DNA of 44,507 bases from Alphaproteobacteria bacterium (lineage in GTDB: Bacteria; Pseudomonadota; Alphaproteobacteria; Rhodobacterales; Rhodobacteraceae). How positions within the stretch are numbered: position 1 is the first letter of the stretch; each line of letters begins with the position of its first letter. The notes below the pieces were generated by a model. The model had not been told where the DNA came from. It was given only the letters and a program-made list of their open reading frames with translations, and made no database searches. A program made the translations under genes and the position numbers. Below, in pieces: positions 17,197 through 26,368 of the stretch. The stretch covers positions 1-44,507 of the forward strand of contig JAUIDE010000026.1 of the NCBI GenBank assembly GCA_030429105.1. The letters run 5' to 3'.

Positions 17197-17276
17197 CACG
17201 CGCTCTGAGCGGAGCCTCCGGCCGAAACGGGCTGCCGAGCGGCTTCTGAACGCTCTTCATTCGAGAGGAGACCGAA

Positions 17277-17474
17277 ATGCCCAAGATGAAGACCAAGTCG
17301 GGCGCGAAAAAGCGCTTCCGGCTCACCGCCTCCGGCCTCGTGCGCGGGCAGCAGGCGGGCAAGCGCCACGGGATGATCAAGCGGACGACGAAGTTCATCC
17401 GCAATGCGCGGGGGACGACGATCCTGTCCGAGCCCGACGCGAAGATCGTCAAGAAATTCCTGCCCTACGGCTGA
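17277..17474 (+). CDS. rpmI: 50S ribosomal protein L35
   Basis: This 65-residue basic ribosomal protein is recognisable from [20 protein letters not shown] and the C-terminal [10 protein letters not shown]. It follows an AGAGGAGA ribosome binding site. It is paired with rplT 17 bp downstream. No infC gene lies upstream in this genome; a fliM-like gene does. Confidence 0.98.
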   Translation: MPKMKTKSGAKKRFRLTASGLVRGQQAGKRHGMIKRTTKFIRNARGTTILSEPDAKIVKKFLPYG

Positions 17475-17491
17475 CCCGGGAGCGCTGAGAC

Positions 17492-17854
17492 ATGTCACGA
17501 GTGAAACGCGGCGTCACCGCCCACGCCCGCCACGCCGAGATCCGCAAGCTCGCCAAGGGCTATTACGGCCGGCGCAAGAACGTCATCCGCGTCGCCAAAC
17601 AGGCGGTGGACAAGGCGCAGGAATACGCGACGCGCGACCGCAAGGTCCGCAAGCGGACGTTCCGCGCGCTCTGGATCCAGCGGATCAACGCGGCCGTGCG
17701 CGCCTACGACGCCGACATGACCTATTCCCGGTTCATGAACGGCCTGACCGTCGCGGGGATCGAAGTGGACCGCAAGGTTCTCGCGGACCTCGCGGTGCGG
17801 GAGCCGGCGGCGTTCAACGCCGTCGTCGACCAGGCGAAGGCCGCGCTGGCCTGA
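17492..17854 (+). CDS. rplT: 50S ribosomal protein L20
   Basis: This 120-residue large-subunit protein needed for early 50S assembly begins [30 protein letters not shown], the conserved L20 signature. It forms an operon with rpmI and ends at a strong hairpin terminator. L20 autoregulates its operon in other bacteria; I cannot show the leader structure here. Confidence 0.98.
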   Translation: MSRVKRGVTAHARHAEIRKLAKGYYGRRKNVIRVAKQAVDKAQEYATRDRKVRKRTFRALWIQRINAAVRAYDADMTYSRFMNGLTVAGIEVDRKVLADLAVREPAAFNAVVDQAKAALA

Positions 17855-17876
17855 TCCGGTCGCAGCGGACGAACCG

Positions 17877-17905
17877 AAGGCCCGCGCCGGAAGGCGCGGG
17901 CCTTT
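17877..17905 (+). terminator. Intrinsic terminator after rplT
   Basis: A perfect 12-bp stem AAGGCCCGCGCC / GGCGCGGGCCTT (17877-17888 and 17893-17904) with a GGAA loop ends in TTT. It starts 22 bp after the rplT stop and separates the ribosomal operon from the aldehyde dehydrogenase gene. Confidence 0.85.
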
Positions 17906-17979
17906 CGCGTCTCCGGGCCCGTTTGCGCTTTCCCGCGCCATGGCTACGGTCACGCGCAAGCGAATCGGAGGAGACGGCG

Positions 17980-19413
17980 ATGGCCTACACGGATGCGAAA
18001 CTGCTGATCGGCGGCGAATGGCGGCGGGGCGACGGGCCGGGGGAGGACATCATCAACCCCGCGACCGGCGAGACGCTGGCGCGCTGCGGCCACGCCTCCC
18101 CCGCCGAGCTCGACATGGCGCTGGCCGCCGCCGAACAAGGCTTCCGCGTCTGGAGCGCGAAGACGCCGATCCAGCGCCAGCAGGTGATGGAGAAGGCCGC
18201 CCGCGCGCTCGAGGCGAAGATCGACGAGGCCGCCGTCAACCTCACGAAGGAGATGGGCAAGCCCGTGGGTGAGGCGAAGATCGAGCTCGGCTTCGCGGTC
18301 GATCTCATCCGCTGGTATGGCGAGGAGGGAAAGCGCGCCTATGGTCGGCTCGTCCCCTCCCGCAACCCCGCCGCGCGGCAGATGGTGACTTCGGAGCCGG
18401 TCGGCCCCGTCGCGGCCTTCACCGCCTGGAACTTCCCCTCCACCAACGTGATCCGGAAGATCGCCGGAGCGATCGGCGCTGGCTGCTCCATCGTCATCAA
18501 GCCCTCGGAGGAGACGCCGGCCACCGCCGTCGCCATCGCGGAGGCGTTCCAGGAGGCGGGGCTGCCGGAGGGCGTGCTGAACGTCGTCTTCGGCGTGCCG
18601 GACGAGGTTTCCCGCCATCTCCTCGCCTCGCCGGTCTGCAAGAAAGTCTCCTTCACCGGCTCCATCCCGGTCGGCAAGCATCTCCAGAAGCTGGCGGCGG
18701 ACACGCTGAAGCGCTGCACGATGGAGCTGGGCGGCCATGCCCCTGTTATCGTCTTCGACGATGCGGACGTGGAGAAGGCGCTGGACGCCGTGGTCGGCTT
18801 CAAGTTCCGCAACGCTGGGCAGGTCTGCATCTCGCCGACGCGCTTCTATGTGCAGGAAAAGAGCTATTCCCGCTTCGTCGAAGGCTTCACGGAGCGGGCG
18901 GAGAAGGTGAAGGTCGGCAACGGGCTGGATGACGGCGTCTTCATGGGCCCGCTGATCGCGGAGCGGCGGATCGCCGTCATGGAGCAGTTCGTGAACGACG
19001 CGAAGGACCACGGCGCGGCGGTGAAGACCGGCGGCGCGCGGATGGCCAACGCCGGCTCCTTCTGGGCGCCGACCGTGCTTGCGGACGTGCCGGACGACGC
19101 GATGATCATGCGGGAGGAGCCCTTCGGCCCGCTCGCCCCGATCACGACCTTCAAGGGTGTGGACGACGTGCTGGAGCGCGCGAATTCGCTGCCCTTCGGC
19201 CTCGCCTCCTATGTCTTCACCTCCAGCGGCAAGACCGGCAAGACCATGTCGGAGCAGCTGGAGGCCGGCATGGTCGGCGTCAACAACGTCGCCGTCTCCA
19301 CGGTGGAGACGCCGTTCGGCGGCGTGAACGAGAGCGGCTACGGCTCCGAGGGCGGGATCGAGGGGCTCGAAGCCTATCAGCGCACGAAGTTCGTGACCGA
19401 GATCGCGCTCTGA
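17980..19413 (+). CDS. NAD(P)-dependent aldehyde dehydrogenase, succinate-semialdehyde type
   Basis: This 477-residue enzyme oxidises a semialdehyde to the acid with NAD(P). The cofactor motif FTGSIPVGKHL, the general base in ELGGHAP and the nucleophilic cysteine in GQVCISPTRFYV are in the expected places. AFTAWNFPSTNVIRKIAGAIGAGC matches the GabD/KGSADH group, whose substrates are succinate or 2-oxoglutarate semialdehyde. The ATG at 17980 follows GGAGGAGAC, so upstream open frame is not coding. It lies between rplT and pheS, outside any sugar operon. Given the pentose and uronate genes in this window, 2-oxoglutarate semialdehyde is a plausible substrate, but that is inference. Confidence 0.9.
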   Translation: MAYTDAKLLIGGEWRRGDGPGEDIINPATGETLARCGHASPAELDMALAAAEQGFRVWSAKTPIQRQQVMEKAARALEAKIDEAAVNLTKEMGKPVGEAKIELGFAVDLIRWYGEEGKRAYGRLVPSRNPAARQMVTSEPVGPVAAFTAWNFPSTNVIRKIAGAIGAGCSIVIKPSEETPATAVAIAEAFQEAGLPEGVLNVVFGVPDEVSRHLLASPVCKKVSFTGSIPVGKHLQKLAADTLKRCTMELGGHAPVIVFDDADVEKALDAVVGFKFRNAGQVCISPTRFYVQEKSYSRFVEGFTERAEKVKVGNGLDDGVFMGPLIAERRIAVMEQFVNDAKDHGAAVKTGGARMANAGSFWAPTVLADVPDDAMIMREEPFGPLAPITTFKGVDDVLERANSLPFGLASYVFTSSGKTGKTMSEQLEAGMVGVNNVAVSTVETPFGGVNESGYGSEGGIEGLEAYQRTKFVTEIAL

Positions 19414-19435
19414 GCGCGGCCTTGCGATGAGCGGC

Positions 19436-19458
19436 CGGGGCGGCTAACTCCCGCCCCG
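19436..19458 (+). promoter_or_regulatory. Hairpin between aldehyde dehydrogenase and pheS
   Basis: The 8-bp stem CGGGGCGG / CCGCCCCG (19436-19443 and 19451-19458) has a seven-base loop. It lies 22 bp after the dehydrogenase stop and 18 bp before pheS, with no U-run after it. It may weaken read-through into pheS or stabilise the upstream message. Confidence 0.4.
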
Positions 19459-19476
19459 ACCTTCAGGGAGACCGGC

Positions 19477-20550
19477 ATGGACGGGCTGCGCGAAAAATAT
19501 CTCTCCGAAATCGCCGCCGCGAAGGACGAGGCGGCGCTCGAATCCGTGCGCCTCGCCGCGCTCGGCAAGAAGGGGGAGATCAGCCTCGCCATGCAGGGGC
19601 TGCGGGACATGGAGCCCGAGGCGCGGAAGGCGGCGGGCGCCGCGCTGAACGTGGTGCGGGACGAGGTGCAATCCGCCCTCGCCGCCGCGAAATCCGCGCT
19701 GGCCGACGCCGCGCTCGCGGAGCGGCTGAAGACCGAATGGCTGGACGTGACGCTCCCGCCCCGGCCCGCCCCCGTCGGCACGATCCATCCTGTCTCTCAA
19801 GTCACCGAGGAGGTGACGGCGATCTTCGCGGAGCTCGGCTTCGCCGTCGAGGAAGGCCCGCATATCGAGACGGACTGGCACAATTTCGACGCGCTCAACA
19901 TCCCCGCCGAGCATCCGACGCGGACGGAGATGGACACGTTCTACATGGCGCGCGCCGAAGGGGACGACCGGCCGCCGCATGTGCTCCGCACCCATACGTC
20001 CCCGGTGCAGATCCGGGGGATGCTGAAGCACGGGGCGCCGGCGCGGTTCATCTGTCCCGGGCGCGTCTATCGGGCCGATTACGACATCACGCATACGCCG
20101 ATGTTCCACCAGCTCGAAGGGCTGGCGATCGACCGGGACGTGTCGATGGCCAACCTGAAATGGTGCCTCGAGGAGTTCTGCCGCGCCTTCTTCGAGGTGG
20201 AGGGGGTGGAGCTCCGCTTCCGCGCCTCGCATTTCCCCTTCACCGAGCCCTCGGCGGAAGTGGACATCCGCTGTTCCTGGACCGGCGGGCAGCTCCGCAT
20301 CGGGGAAGGCGACGGCTGGCTGGAGATCCTCGGCTCCGGCATGATCCACCCGAACGTGCTCCGCGCGGGCGGGATCGACCCGGAGCTCTGGCAGGGCTTC
20401 GCCTTCGGCATGGGGATCGACCGGCTGGCGATGCTGAAATACGGCATCCCGGACCTCCGCGCCTTCTTCGACAGCGACCTGCGCTGGCTCCGCCATTACG
20501 GCTTCGCCGCGCTCGACGCGCCGACGGCCCATGGCGGGCTCGGGGCCTGA
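19477..20550 (+). CDS. pheS: Phenylalanine--tRNA ligase, alpha subunit
   Basis: This 357-residue catalytic subunit of PheRS charges tRNA-Phe. An N-terminal coiled-coil (residues 1-80) is followed by the class II core with motif 2 ([29 protein letters not shown]) and motif 3 ([21 protein letters not shown]). The end [15 protein letters not shown] is typical. An AGGGAGA site precedes the ATG. The usual partner pheT does not follow; instead a terminator ends the transcript 24 bp downstream, and the next gene is on the opposite strand. Confidence 0.98.
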   Translation: MDGLREKYLSEIAAAKDEAALESVRLAALGKKGEISLAMQGLRDMEPEARKAAGAALNVVRDEVQSALAAAKSALADAALAERLKTEWLDVTLPPRPAPVGTIHPVSQVTEEVTAIFAELGFAVEEGPHIETDWHNFDALNIPAEHPTRTEMDTFYMARAEGDDRPPHVLRTHTSPVQIRGMLKHGAPARFICPGRVYRADYDITHTPMFHQLEGLAIDRDVSMANLKWCLEEFCRAFFEVEGVELRFRASHFPFTEPSAEVDIRCSWTGGQLRIGEGDGWLEILGSGMIHPNVLRAGGIDPELWQGFAFGMGIDRLAMLKYGIPDLRAFFDSDLRWLRHYGFAALDAPTAHGGLGA

Positions 20551-20573
20551 AGCCGCGGCCTGCACACGGGGTG

Positions 20574-20597
20574 CAGAGGGGTCATCCCTCTGTTTTT
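20574..20597 (+). terminator. Intrinsic terminator after pheS
   Basis: A stem CAGAGGG / CCCTCTG (20574-20580 and 20586-20592) with a GTCAT loop is followed directly by TTTTTAA. It is a textbook rho-independent terminator. Confidence 0.9.
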
Positions 20598-20636
20598 AAA
20601 TGATATTCGAAACTTTGGCCGCGCGTGTGCGCGCGG

Positions 20637-22202
20637 TCATCCGAAGCGGAACTCCCCCTCCCGCATCTCGATCAGAACGGGCCCGCCGCTGACTGCGCGG
20701 AGGGCGGAGACGGCCTCCGCCACGTCGCGCGCCCGAGCGTAGCCGGCGCCGAAGCCCTTCGCGAGCGCCGCGAAATCGACGGGCGAGAGGGCGACGCCCT
20801 CCGGCGCGACGCCCGCATCCTCCATCCACCAGCGAATCTCGCCATAGCCGGCATTGTTCCAGAGGAGGAGCGCGACGGGCGCCCGCGCCTCCGCCGCCGC
20901 GGCGAGTTCCGCGATGGTGAAGAGCGCGCCGCCATCCCCCGCCAGCGCCACGGCGGGCCGCCCCGGCGCGGCGAGGGCGGCGCCGATGGCGGCGGGGAGG
21001 GCGTAGCCGAGCGTCCCGAACCCTGTGGCGGAGGAGGCCCAGAGACCCGTCGCCGGCGGGCGCGCCGCGGCGTGGGCGGCGTAGGCGGGCTCCGTGCTGT
21101 CTCCGAAGATCATCGCCTCCGGCATCGCCTTCCAGATCGCTTCGAGGAGCGGGAGATGGCGGGCGATGCGCGGCTCCAGCCCCGCGCCCGGCGCAGGGAG
21201 GCGGCGCGGCGCGGCGGGGGCTCGGGCGACGAGCGGCAGGAGCGCCCGCGCGAAGCCCGCCGCCTCCGCATGGACGGCCAGCGCCGCCGGAGGGCCGATG
21301 CGAAGCTGCGCGGCGTCGATGTCGACCCGGATCAGCGGGCCGCCGAATTCCGGGTCGGGCTCCCCGTTCCAGGCCCAGTCGGTCGGCCCGAATTCACAGC
21401 CGAGGGCGAGCGCGGCGTCGCTCTCCGCGATCAGCCGCCGCGCCCCTTCCGCGAAAAGCTCGCCCCCGGCGTTGAGCGGATGGGCGGGCGGGAGCAGCCC
21501 GCGCCCGTTCGCCGTCATCAGGACGAGCGCGCCCAGCGCCTCGGCCAACCGGAGCGCATCCGCCCCGAGGCCGCGCGCCCCGCCGCCGATGACGAGGAGC
21601 GGCCGCGCCGCCCTGTTCAGGATCGCGACCGCCTCCACGAGCGCCGCCTCCGGGGCGGCGGGCGGCGCTGCGGGCGCGCGCGGCGGCGGGGCCGCGCCGG
21701 CCTCCGCCGCCAGCCGGTCGGTCGGGATCTGGATGTGGACGGGGCGCGGTCGGGCGGAGGCGAAGAGGTCTAACGCCTGGTCCAGCGCGGCGGCGAGCCC
21801 CGCCGCATCTTCGACCTGAAGCGAGAGGCCGGACATGCCGGAAAGCGTCGCGAGCTGGTCCTTCATCTCGTGGAGCCCGCCCCGCCCGCGCAGGGCGGCG
21901 GGGCCGACGGAGGAGATCACGAGCATCGGGATCGAATCGCCATGGGCCTGCCCCATCGCGGTGGCGATGTTGGTCATGCCCGGCCCGGTGATGATGAAGC
22001 AGGCGGCGGGCCGCCCGGTCGCGCGCGCATAGCCGTCCGCCATGAAGCCCGCGCCCTGTTCGTGCCGGGGCGTCACGTGGCGGAGGCCGGAGCCCGCGAG
22101 CCCGCGATACATCTCCACCGTGTGAACGCCCGGAATGCCGAAGACGGTGTCGAAGCCGCGCGCGGCGAGCATCGCCGGTATCAGGCCGCCAAGGGTGGTC
22201 AT
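20637..22202 (-). CDS. ThDP-dependent decarboxylase, AruI-like
   Basis: This 521-residue enzyme is of the acetolactate synthase/pyruvate decarboxylase superfamily. FGIPGVHTVEMYRGLAGSG and RHEQGAGFMADGYARATGRP at the N-terminus contain the cofactor-activating glutamate. The central domain has the IGGGARG segment. The C-terminal ThDP-binding motif is GDGGALFT...WNNAGYG. These motifs most resemble 5-guanidino-2-oxopentanoate decarboxylase (AruI) of the arginine transaminase route rather than acetolactate synthase. No other arginine catabolic gene is near, so the substrate is uncertain. It lies divergent from leuB across a 321-bp region with two hairpins. Confidence 0.85.
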   Translation of the reverse strand: MTTLGGLIPAMLAARGFDTVFGIPGVHTVEMYRGLAGSGLRHVTPRHEQGAGFMADGYARATGRPAACFIITGPGMTNIATAMGQAHGDSIPMLVISSVGPAALRGRGGLHEMKDQLATLSGMSGLSLQVEDAAGLAAALDQALDLFASARPRPVHIQIPTDRLAAEAGAAPPPRAPAAPPAAPEAALVEAVAILNRAARPLLVIGGGARGLGADALRLAEALGALVLMTANGRGLLPPAHPLNAGGELFAEGARRLIAESDAALALGCEFGPTDWAWNGEPDPEFGGPLIRVDIDAAQLRIGPPAALAVHAEAAGFARALLPLVARAPAAPRRLPAPGAGLEPRIARHLPLLEAIWKAMPEAMIFGDSTEPAYAAHAAARPPATGLWASSATGFGTLGYALPAAIGAALAAPGRPAVALAGDGGALFTIAELAAAAEARAPVALLLWNNAGYGEIRWWMEDAGVAPEGVALSPVDFAALAKGFGAGYARARDVAEAVSALRAVSGGPVLIEMREGEFRFG

Positions 22203-22523
22203 CTGCGCGCTGCCTCCTGCAACTTCGTTCCGGCAGGCCGAAGAGTTCGCGCCGCTCGAAACCGGCCCGAGGCGACAAGCATCGCCCGGCCGATCCGCCC
22301 CGCGGATCGGCCCGACGCGGCGGCTTGGCGCCCCTCGCCCTCCGGCCTTCGCCTCCGGGCGAACGGCCCCTGCATCTCTCCCCCGGAGAGATGCAGGTCG
22401 GGGCCGCGCCCCCGGATTCCGTGCGACGCGCTTTGTGACCGCACTTTCGAAGCTCTCCCCTCCGCTTGACGCACCGTGAGCGGATCGCTAGGCGAACCGC
22501 AACCCGGAAAGAGAGGATTTCCC
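22203..22523. other. 321-bp divergent intergenic region with two perfect hairpins
   Basis: No convincing reading frame is present. Hairpin A has an 11-bp perfect stem (22288-22298 with 22302-22312; arm GGCCGATCCGC) and a CCC loop. Hairpin B has a 13-bp perfect stem (22369-22381 with 22385-22397; arm CCTGCATCTCTCC) and again a CCC loop. Neither is followed by a U-run, and both lie upstream of genes in either direction. They are therefore not simple terminators. They could be repeat elements or leader structures. Confidence 0.6.
22466..22493 (+). promoter_or_regulatory. Candidate leuB promoter
   Basis: TTGACG at 22466-22471 is followed after 16 bp by CTAGGC (22488-22493), about 30 bp upstream of leuB. 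The -35 is good and the -10 weak but typical of alphaproteobacteria. Confidence 0.4.
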
Positions 22524-23627
22524 ATGTCGAAGCCCAGTCTCCTGATCCTGCCCGGCGACGGGATCGGCCCCGAAGTGATGGCCGAGGTCCGCCGCGTGAT
22601 CGACTGGCTGGCGCAAGAGAAGGGGATGGAGTTCGACGTCTCCGAGGATCTCGTCGGCGGCGCGGCCTATGACGCGCACGGGACGCCGCTGCATGACGAC
22701 ACGATGGCGAAGGCGCAGGAGGTGGACGCCGTTCTCCTCGGCGCCGTCGGCGGCCCGAAATATGACGTGCTCGACTTCTCGGTGAAGCCCGAACGCGGGC
22801 TCCTCCGGCTGCGGAAGGAGATGGACCTCTTTGCCAATCTCCGCCCCGCCCAGTGCTTCGACGCGCTGGCCGAGGCTTCGAGCCTCAAGCCCGAGGTCGT
22901 CTCCGGCCTCGACATCATGATCATCCGCGAGCTCACCTCCGGCGTCTATTTCGGGGAGCCGCGCGGAATCTTCACCGAAGGCAACGAGCGGGTGGGGATC
23001 AACACCCAGCGCTACACCACGTCCGAGATCCAGCGCGTCGGCCGCTCCGCCTTCGAGCTGGCGCGGAAGCGCTCCAACAAGGTTTGCTCGATGGAGAAGG
23101 CCAACGTGATGGAATCGGGCGTCCTCTGGCGCGAGGAGATGCAGAAGGTGCGGGACGCGGAGTATCCCGATGTCGAGCTCACCCACATGTATGCGGACGC
23201 CGGCGCGATGCAGCTCGCGCGCTGGCCCAAGCAGTTCGACGTGATCGTGACGGACAATCTCTTCGGCGACCTTCTCTCCGACCTCGCGGCGATGCTCACG
23301 GGCTCGCTCGGGATGCTGCCCTCCGCCTCGCTCGGCCTGCCGATGGCGAACGGGCGGCCGAAGGCGCTCTACGAGCCGGTGCACGGCTCGGCGCCGGACA
23401 TTGCGGGCAAGGGGATCGCCAACCCCATCGCCTGCATCCTCTCCTTCGCCATGGCGCTCCGCTATTCCTTCGACCGCGGGGACCTTGCGGACCTGATCGA
23501 GTCCTCGGTCAACGCCGCGCTCGCCGAAGGCTACCGGACGCCGGACCTGATGACGGTCGCGGGCGGAACGAAGGTCGGCACGACGGAGATGACTGACGCG
23601 ATCCTCGCCAAGATGGCGGCCGCTTGA
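22524..23627 (+). CDS. leuB: 3-Isopropylmalate dehydrogenase
   Basis: This 367-residue enzyme performs the third leucine biosynthesis step, oxidative decarboxylation of 3-isopropylmalate with NAD. Motifs seen are [11 protein letters not shown] at the N-terminus, [10 protein letters not shown], the substrate arginine segment [23 protein letters not shown], and the [17 protein letters not shown] metal site. [20 protein letters not shown] is the cofactor region. The start at 22524 follows GAGAGGA. leuCD are not adjacent. It is coupled to a downstream acetyltransferase gene by a 4-bp overlap. Confidence 0.97.
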   Translation: MSKPSLLILPGDGIGPEVMAEVRRVIDWLAQEKGMEFDVSEDLVGGAAYDAHGTPLHDDTMAKAQEVDAVLLGAVGGPKYDVLDFSVKPERGLLRLRKEMDLFANLRPAQCFDALAEASSLKPEVVSGLDIMIIRELTSGVYFGEPRGIFTEGNERVGINTQRYTTSEIQRVGRSAFELARKRSNKVCSMEKANVMESGVLWREEMQKVRDAEYPDVELTHMYADAGAMQLARWPKQFDVIVTDNLFGDLLSDLAAMLTGSLGMLPSASLGLPMANGRPKALYEPVHGSAPDIAGKGIANPIACILSFAMALRYSFDRGDLADLIESSVNAALAEGYRTPDLMTVAGGTKVGTTEMTDAILAKMAAA

Positions 23628-24232
23628 CCTTCCGGATCGAGGAAGGGTTGCCGGAGCCGCTCCGCCCTGCGGCGGCCCGGCTCTATCTCGAAGCCTTCGG
23701 CGCGAAGCTCGGCCCGATCCTCGGGCGGGGGGCGCGGGCGGAGCGATTTCTCGAAGGCGTGCTGCGCCCGGGAAACGTCCTTCTCGCCCTTTCGGAGGAG
23801 GAGGCGCTCCTCGGTCTCGCAGGGTTCCATGACGAGGGCGGCGGCTTCGTCGGCGGCGGCATGGCCGAGCTTCGCGCGGCCTATGGCGGCTTCGGCGCGC
23901 TCTGGCGCGGCGCGGCGCTCGCGCTCTTCGAGCGGGGGCCGGCCGAGGGAGAGTTGCTGATGGACGGGATCGTGGTGGCGCCGGAGGCGCGGGGCGGCGG
24001 CGTCGGCGGCGCGCTGATCGAGGCGATGGCGGCGCGGGCGGCGCGGCTCGGCCTTTCAGCGGTGCGGCTCGACGTGGTGGATTCGAACCCCCGCGCCCGC
24101 GCGCTCTATGCGCGGCGGGGCTTCGAGCCGGGGGAGGAGACGGGCTCTCCCCTCCTCCGCCCGTTCTTCGGCTTCAGCCGTTCGCTGACGATGCGGCGGC
24201 CAGTCTCGCCGCCGCCGCCAGATCGGGCGTGA
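23624..24232 (+). CDS. GNAT family N-acetyltransferase
   Basis: This 202-residue acyl-CoA-dependent acetyltransferase has the acetyl-CoA loop [18 protein letters not shown] followed by [20 protein letters not shown], the classic motif A and B of GNATs. The substrate is unknown. The only in-frame start near leuB is a TTG at 23624 that overlaps the leuB stop (TTGA), so expression probably depends on translational coupling. Its 3' end overlaps the convergent ROK regulator gene by 59 bp. Confidence 0.8.
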   Translation: MTFRIEEGLPEPLRPAAARLYLEAFGAKLGPILGRGARAERFLEGVLRPGNVLLALSEEEALLGLAGFHDEGGGFVGGGMAELRAAYGGFGALWRGAALALFERGPAEGELLMDGIVVAPEARGGGVGGALIEAMAARAARLGLSAVRLDVVDSNPRARALYARRGFEPGEETGSPLLRPFFGFSRSLTMRRPVSPPPPDRA

Positions 24233-25382
24233 TCCCGTCCAGCGCCAGCGCGCCGGCGCCGCGGGCCCAGAGCGTGTCTCCCCAGCGATGCGCCTCCACT
24301 TCGGGCGGAGGCCGGTCGAGCGCGAGAATGTTCGCCGCCAGCGCCTCCCGGATCGCCTCTCGGAAGAGCGGCTCGTGCTTCATCCGCTCGCCGGAGAGGA
24401 TCACGAGCGGCGGGTCGAAAAGGTTGACGAGATTGGCGAGGCCGAGGCCGAGCATCCGCCCGGCCCGCCGGAAGACGGAGCGCGCGGCCGGCTCCCCCGC
24501 CTCGGCCCGCGCGGCGAGCCGGTCCAATGTCGCGGGTGAGCCGTCATCGGGGCCGAGCGCCGCCGCCGCCTCCCGCGCCAGCGCATAGTCGGCGACGTAG
24601 GCTTCAAGGCAGCCGCGCTGCCCGCAGCGGCAGAGCGCGCCGTCCGTCTGCACCTTCACATGGCCGAATTCCGCGCCAACCCCGCGCGCCCCGCGGAAGA
24701 GCTTGCCGTCCAGCACCGCGCCCATTCCGAGCCCGTGCTCGATGGTGACGACAAGGAAATCCCGCCGTCCGCGCCCGAGCCCGAACCAGAGCTCCGCCAG
24801 CGTGGCGAGGTTGGCGTCGTTGTCCACAAACACGGGGCAGGAGAAGCGGGCGCGGAGCGGGGCGAAGAGGTCGATGGGAGCCGGGTCGGAAAGCACCGGG
24901 CTCCATAGGCAGCGCCCCGTCTCCCCCTCCACGAAGCCCGGCACGCCGAGGCCGAGCGCGGCGATCTCGCCTTCCCGCAGCCCGGCGGCGTCGAGCGCGG
25001 CGGCGAAGGCGGCGTCGAGGCTTCGCAGCATCGAGGCCATCGAGGGCCGCCGCGCGGCGAGCGGGGCCTCCCCCTCCCCGGTGATCCGCCCCTCGAAATC
25101 GAGGATGGCGACGGTCACCCGGCTGTCGGAGAGTTTCGCGCCCGCCACATGGAGCGCGTCGGGGCGTAGCCGGAGCATCACGCGCGGCCGGCCGCGGGCG
25201 CCGGCGGGGCCGCCCGCGCTTTCCTCGATCAGGCCGGCGGCGATGAGGTCCGCCGTCAGCGCGGTGATCGTGGCCGGGGAAAGGCCCGTCTCCGCCGCCA
25301 CATCCACCCGCGCCGCCGCGCCCTGCCGGCGGATCTCCGCGAGGACGCGGCGGAGCGAGGCGGCGCTGTCGGGCGCGCTCAC
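24174..25382 (-). CDS. ROK family transcriptional repressor
   Basis: This 402-residue regulator is of the NagC/XylR class. An N-terminal winged helix-turn-helix (about 26-48, VDVAAETGLSPATITALTADL) is followed by a sugar-kinase-like ROK domain. VDNDAN at 186-191 and the zinc site GHVKV (His241) with CRCGQRGC (Cys251, 253, 258) are present. Such proteins bind a sugar or sugar derivative and release operators. It starts at a GTG three bases after the SDR stop on the same strand and faces the pentose importer operon, so it is the likely repressor of this locus. Which sugar it senses is unknown. Confidence 0.88.
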   Translation of the reverse strand: MSAPDSAASLRRVLAEIRRQGAAARVDVAAETGLSPATITALTADLIAAGLIEESAGGPAGARGRPRVMLRLRPDALHVAGAKLSDSRVTVAILDFEGRITGEGEAPLAARRPSMASMLRSLDAAFAAALDAAGLREGEIAALGLGVPGFVEGETGRCLWSPVLSDPAPIDLFAPLRARFSCPVFVDNDANLATLAELWFGLGRGRRDFLVVTIEHGLGMGAVLDGKLFRGARGVGAEFGHVKVQTDGALCRCGQRGCLEAYVADYALAREAAAALGPDDGSPATLDRLAARAEAGEPAARSVFRRAGRMLGLGLANLVNLFDPPLVILSGERMKHEPLFREAIREALAANILALDRPPPEVEAHRWGDTLWARGAGALALDGITPDLAAAARLAAASSANG

Positions 25383-25385
25383 GGG

Positions 25386-26135
25386 TCAGATCGTCCCGCC
25401 GTCCACGATGTAGTCCTGCGCGGTGCAGCCCGCGGCGGCGTCCGAGGCGAGGAAGAGCGCCATCGCGGCGACATGGCCGCCGTTCAGTTCGACGGGAATG
25501 CATTGCTGCGCCACCACGGCGTCGATGGACGCCTGGTCCGGATACCAGAGCGCGCGCTGCTTCGGCGTGAGGATCGCGCCGGGAAGTATCGAGTTGACGC
25601 GGATGCCGTGCCTGCCGAGATCGCGCGCGAAGCTCTTCGTCAGGCCGCGCACGCCCGCCTTGCACATGTTGTAGACGGAGAGCGATTCGACCGTCACCTC
25701 CGGCGCGATGGAGCCGAAATTGACGATGACGCCCCTGCCCCGCGGCGCCATCAGCCGCGCCGCCTCGCGCGAGGCGACGTACATGTGGCGAAGGTTGACG
25801 TCCACCAGCCGCCGCCAGGTCTCCGCGTCCATGTCGGAGATCGGGCCGCGACGGTCATTCGCCGCATTGTTCACGAGGATGTCGAGCCCGCCTTGCGCCT
25901 CCGCCCGCCCGATGGCGGCGACGAGCGCGGCATCGTCCGTTACGTCCGCCTCGACGAAGGTCGCCCGCGCCCCGAGCGAGGCGGCGAGCGCGGCGCCCGC
26001 GGAAGCGTCGATGTCGCAGAAGACGACATGGCAGCCCTGCCCGTGAAAGGCGGAGACGAGATCAGCGCCGATCCCGGTCGCGCCGCCGGAGATGAAGACG
26101 GTCCTGCCGTCGAGATCGTCATATCTGGCCGCCAT
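25386..26135 (-). CDS. SDR sugar dehydrogenase, XylB (xylose dehydrogenase)-like
   Basis: This 249-residue short-chain dehydrogenase would oxidise an aldose at C1 to the lactone with NAD(P). The cofactor loop GGATGIG is at 17-23, NNA at 89-91, and the catalytic Ser142, Tyr155 and Lys159 (YNMCKAG) are intact. Stretches such as LVNNAANDRRG, VDVNLRHMYV and IVNFGSIAPE resemble Caulobacter D-xylose 1-dehydrogenase. I chose the ATG at 26135, preceded by AAGGGGG; an ATG at 26156 is possible. It pairs with the lactonase at 29522 and the importer between them. Xylose, arabinose or another aldose are all possible substrates. Confidence 0.85.
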   Translation of the reverse strand: MAARYDDLDGRTVFISGGATGIGADLVSAFHGQGCHVVFCDIDASAGAALAASLGARATFVEADVTDDAALVAAIGRAEAQGGLDILVNNAANDRRGPISDMDAETWRRLVDVNLRHMYVASREAARLMAPRGRGVIVNFGSIAPEVTVESLSVYNMCKAGVRGLTKSFARDLGRHGIRVNSILPGAILTPKQRALWYPDQASIDAVVAQQCIPVELNGGHVAAMALFLASDAAAGCTAQDYIVDGGTI

Positions 26136-26206
26136 GCGCCCCCCTTGTCTCGCCATATAATTCGGAACGCGATGAAATGTCACCGCCCGATCCGGGACGC
26201 CCCGGC

Positions 26207-26283
26207 GCAGCATTGCTGCATTGCAGCATTTCTGTGCAGATGAGACTACCGAACGCGAGGGCGCAGGTCAAAATAAATTTGAC
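26207..26283. promoter_or_regulatory. Operator region between SDR and XylF-like genes
   Basis: This stretch contains overlapping inverted repeats: GCAGCA-T-TGCTGC at 26207-26219 and TGCTGCA-T-TGCAGCA at 26214-26228. A separate near-palindrome GTCAAAATAAATTTGAC lies at 26267-26283, its right arm running into a TTGACA (26279-26284) that could be the -35 of the importer operon. The A/T-rich centre of the second site is in the style of ROK repressor operators. Assigning it to the ROK protein encoded next door is inference. Confidence 0.5.
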
Positions 26284-26368
26284 ATCCGAATTAATTTAGG
26301 CGAGAAGCGGGGCGTCGAGGGGCGAATCCGCCCGCGGTCAAGATCAACAGCGATCCAGGGAGGATCAC

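Noticed and set aside
17404-17979. In-frame extension upstream of the aldehyde dehydrogenase
   Set aside because: It runs through rpmI, rplT and a terminator; the ATG at 17980 has a strong ribosome binding site.
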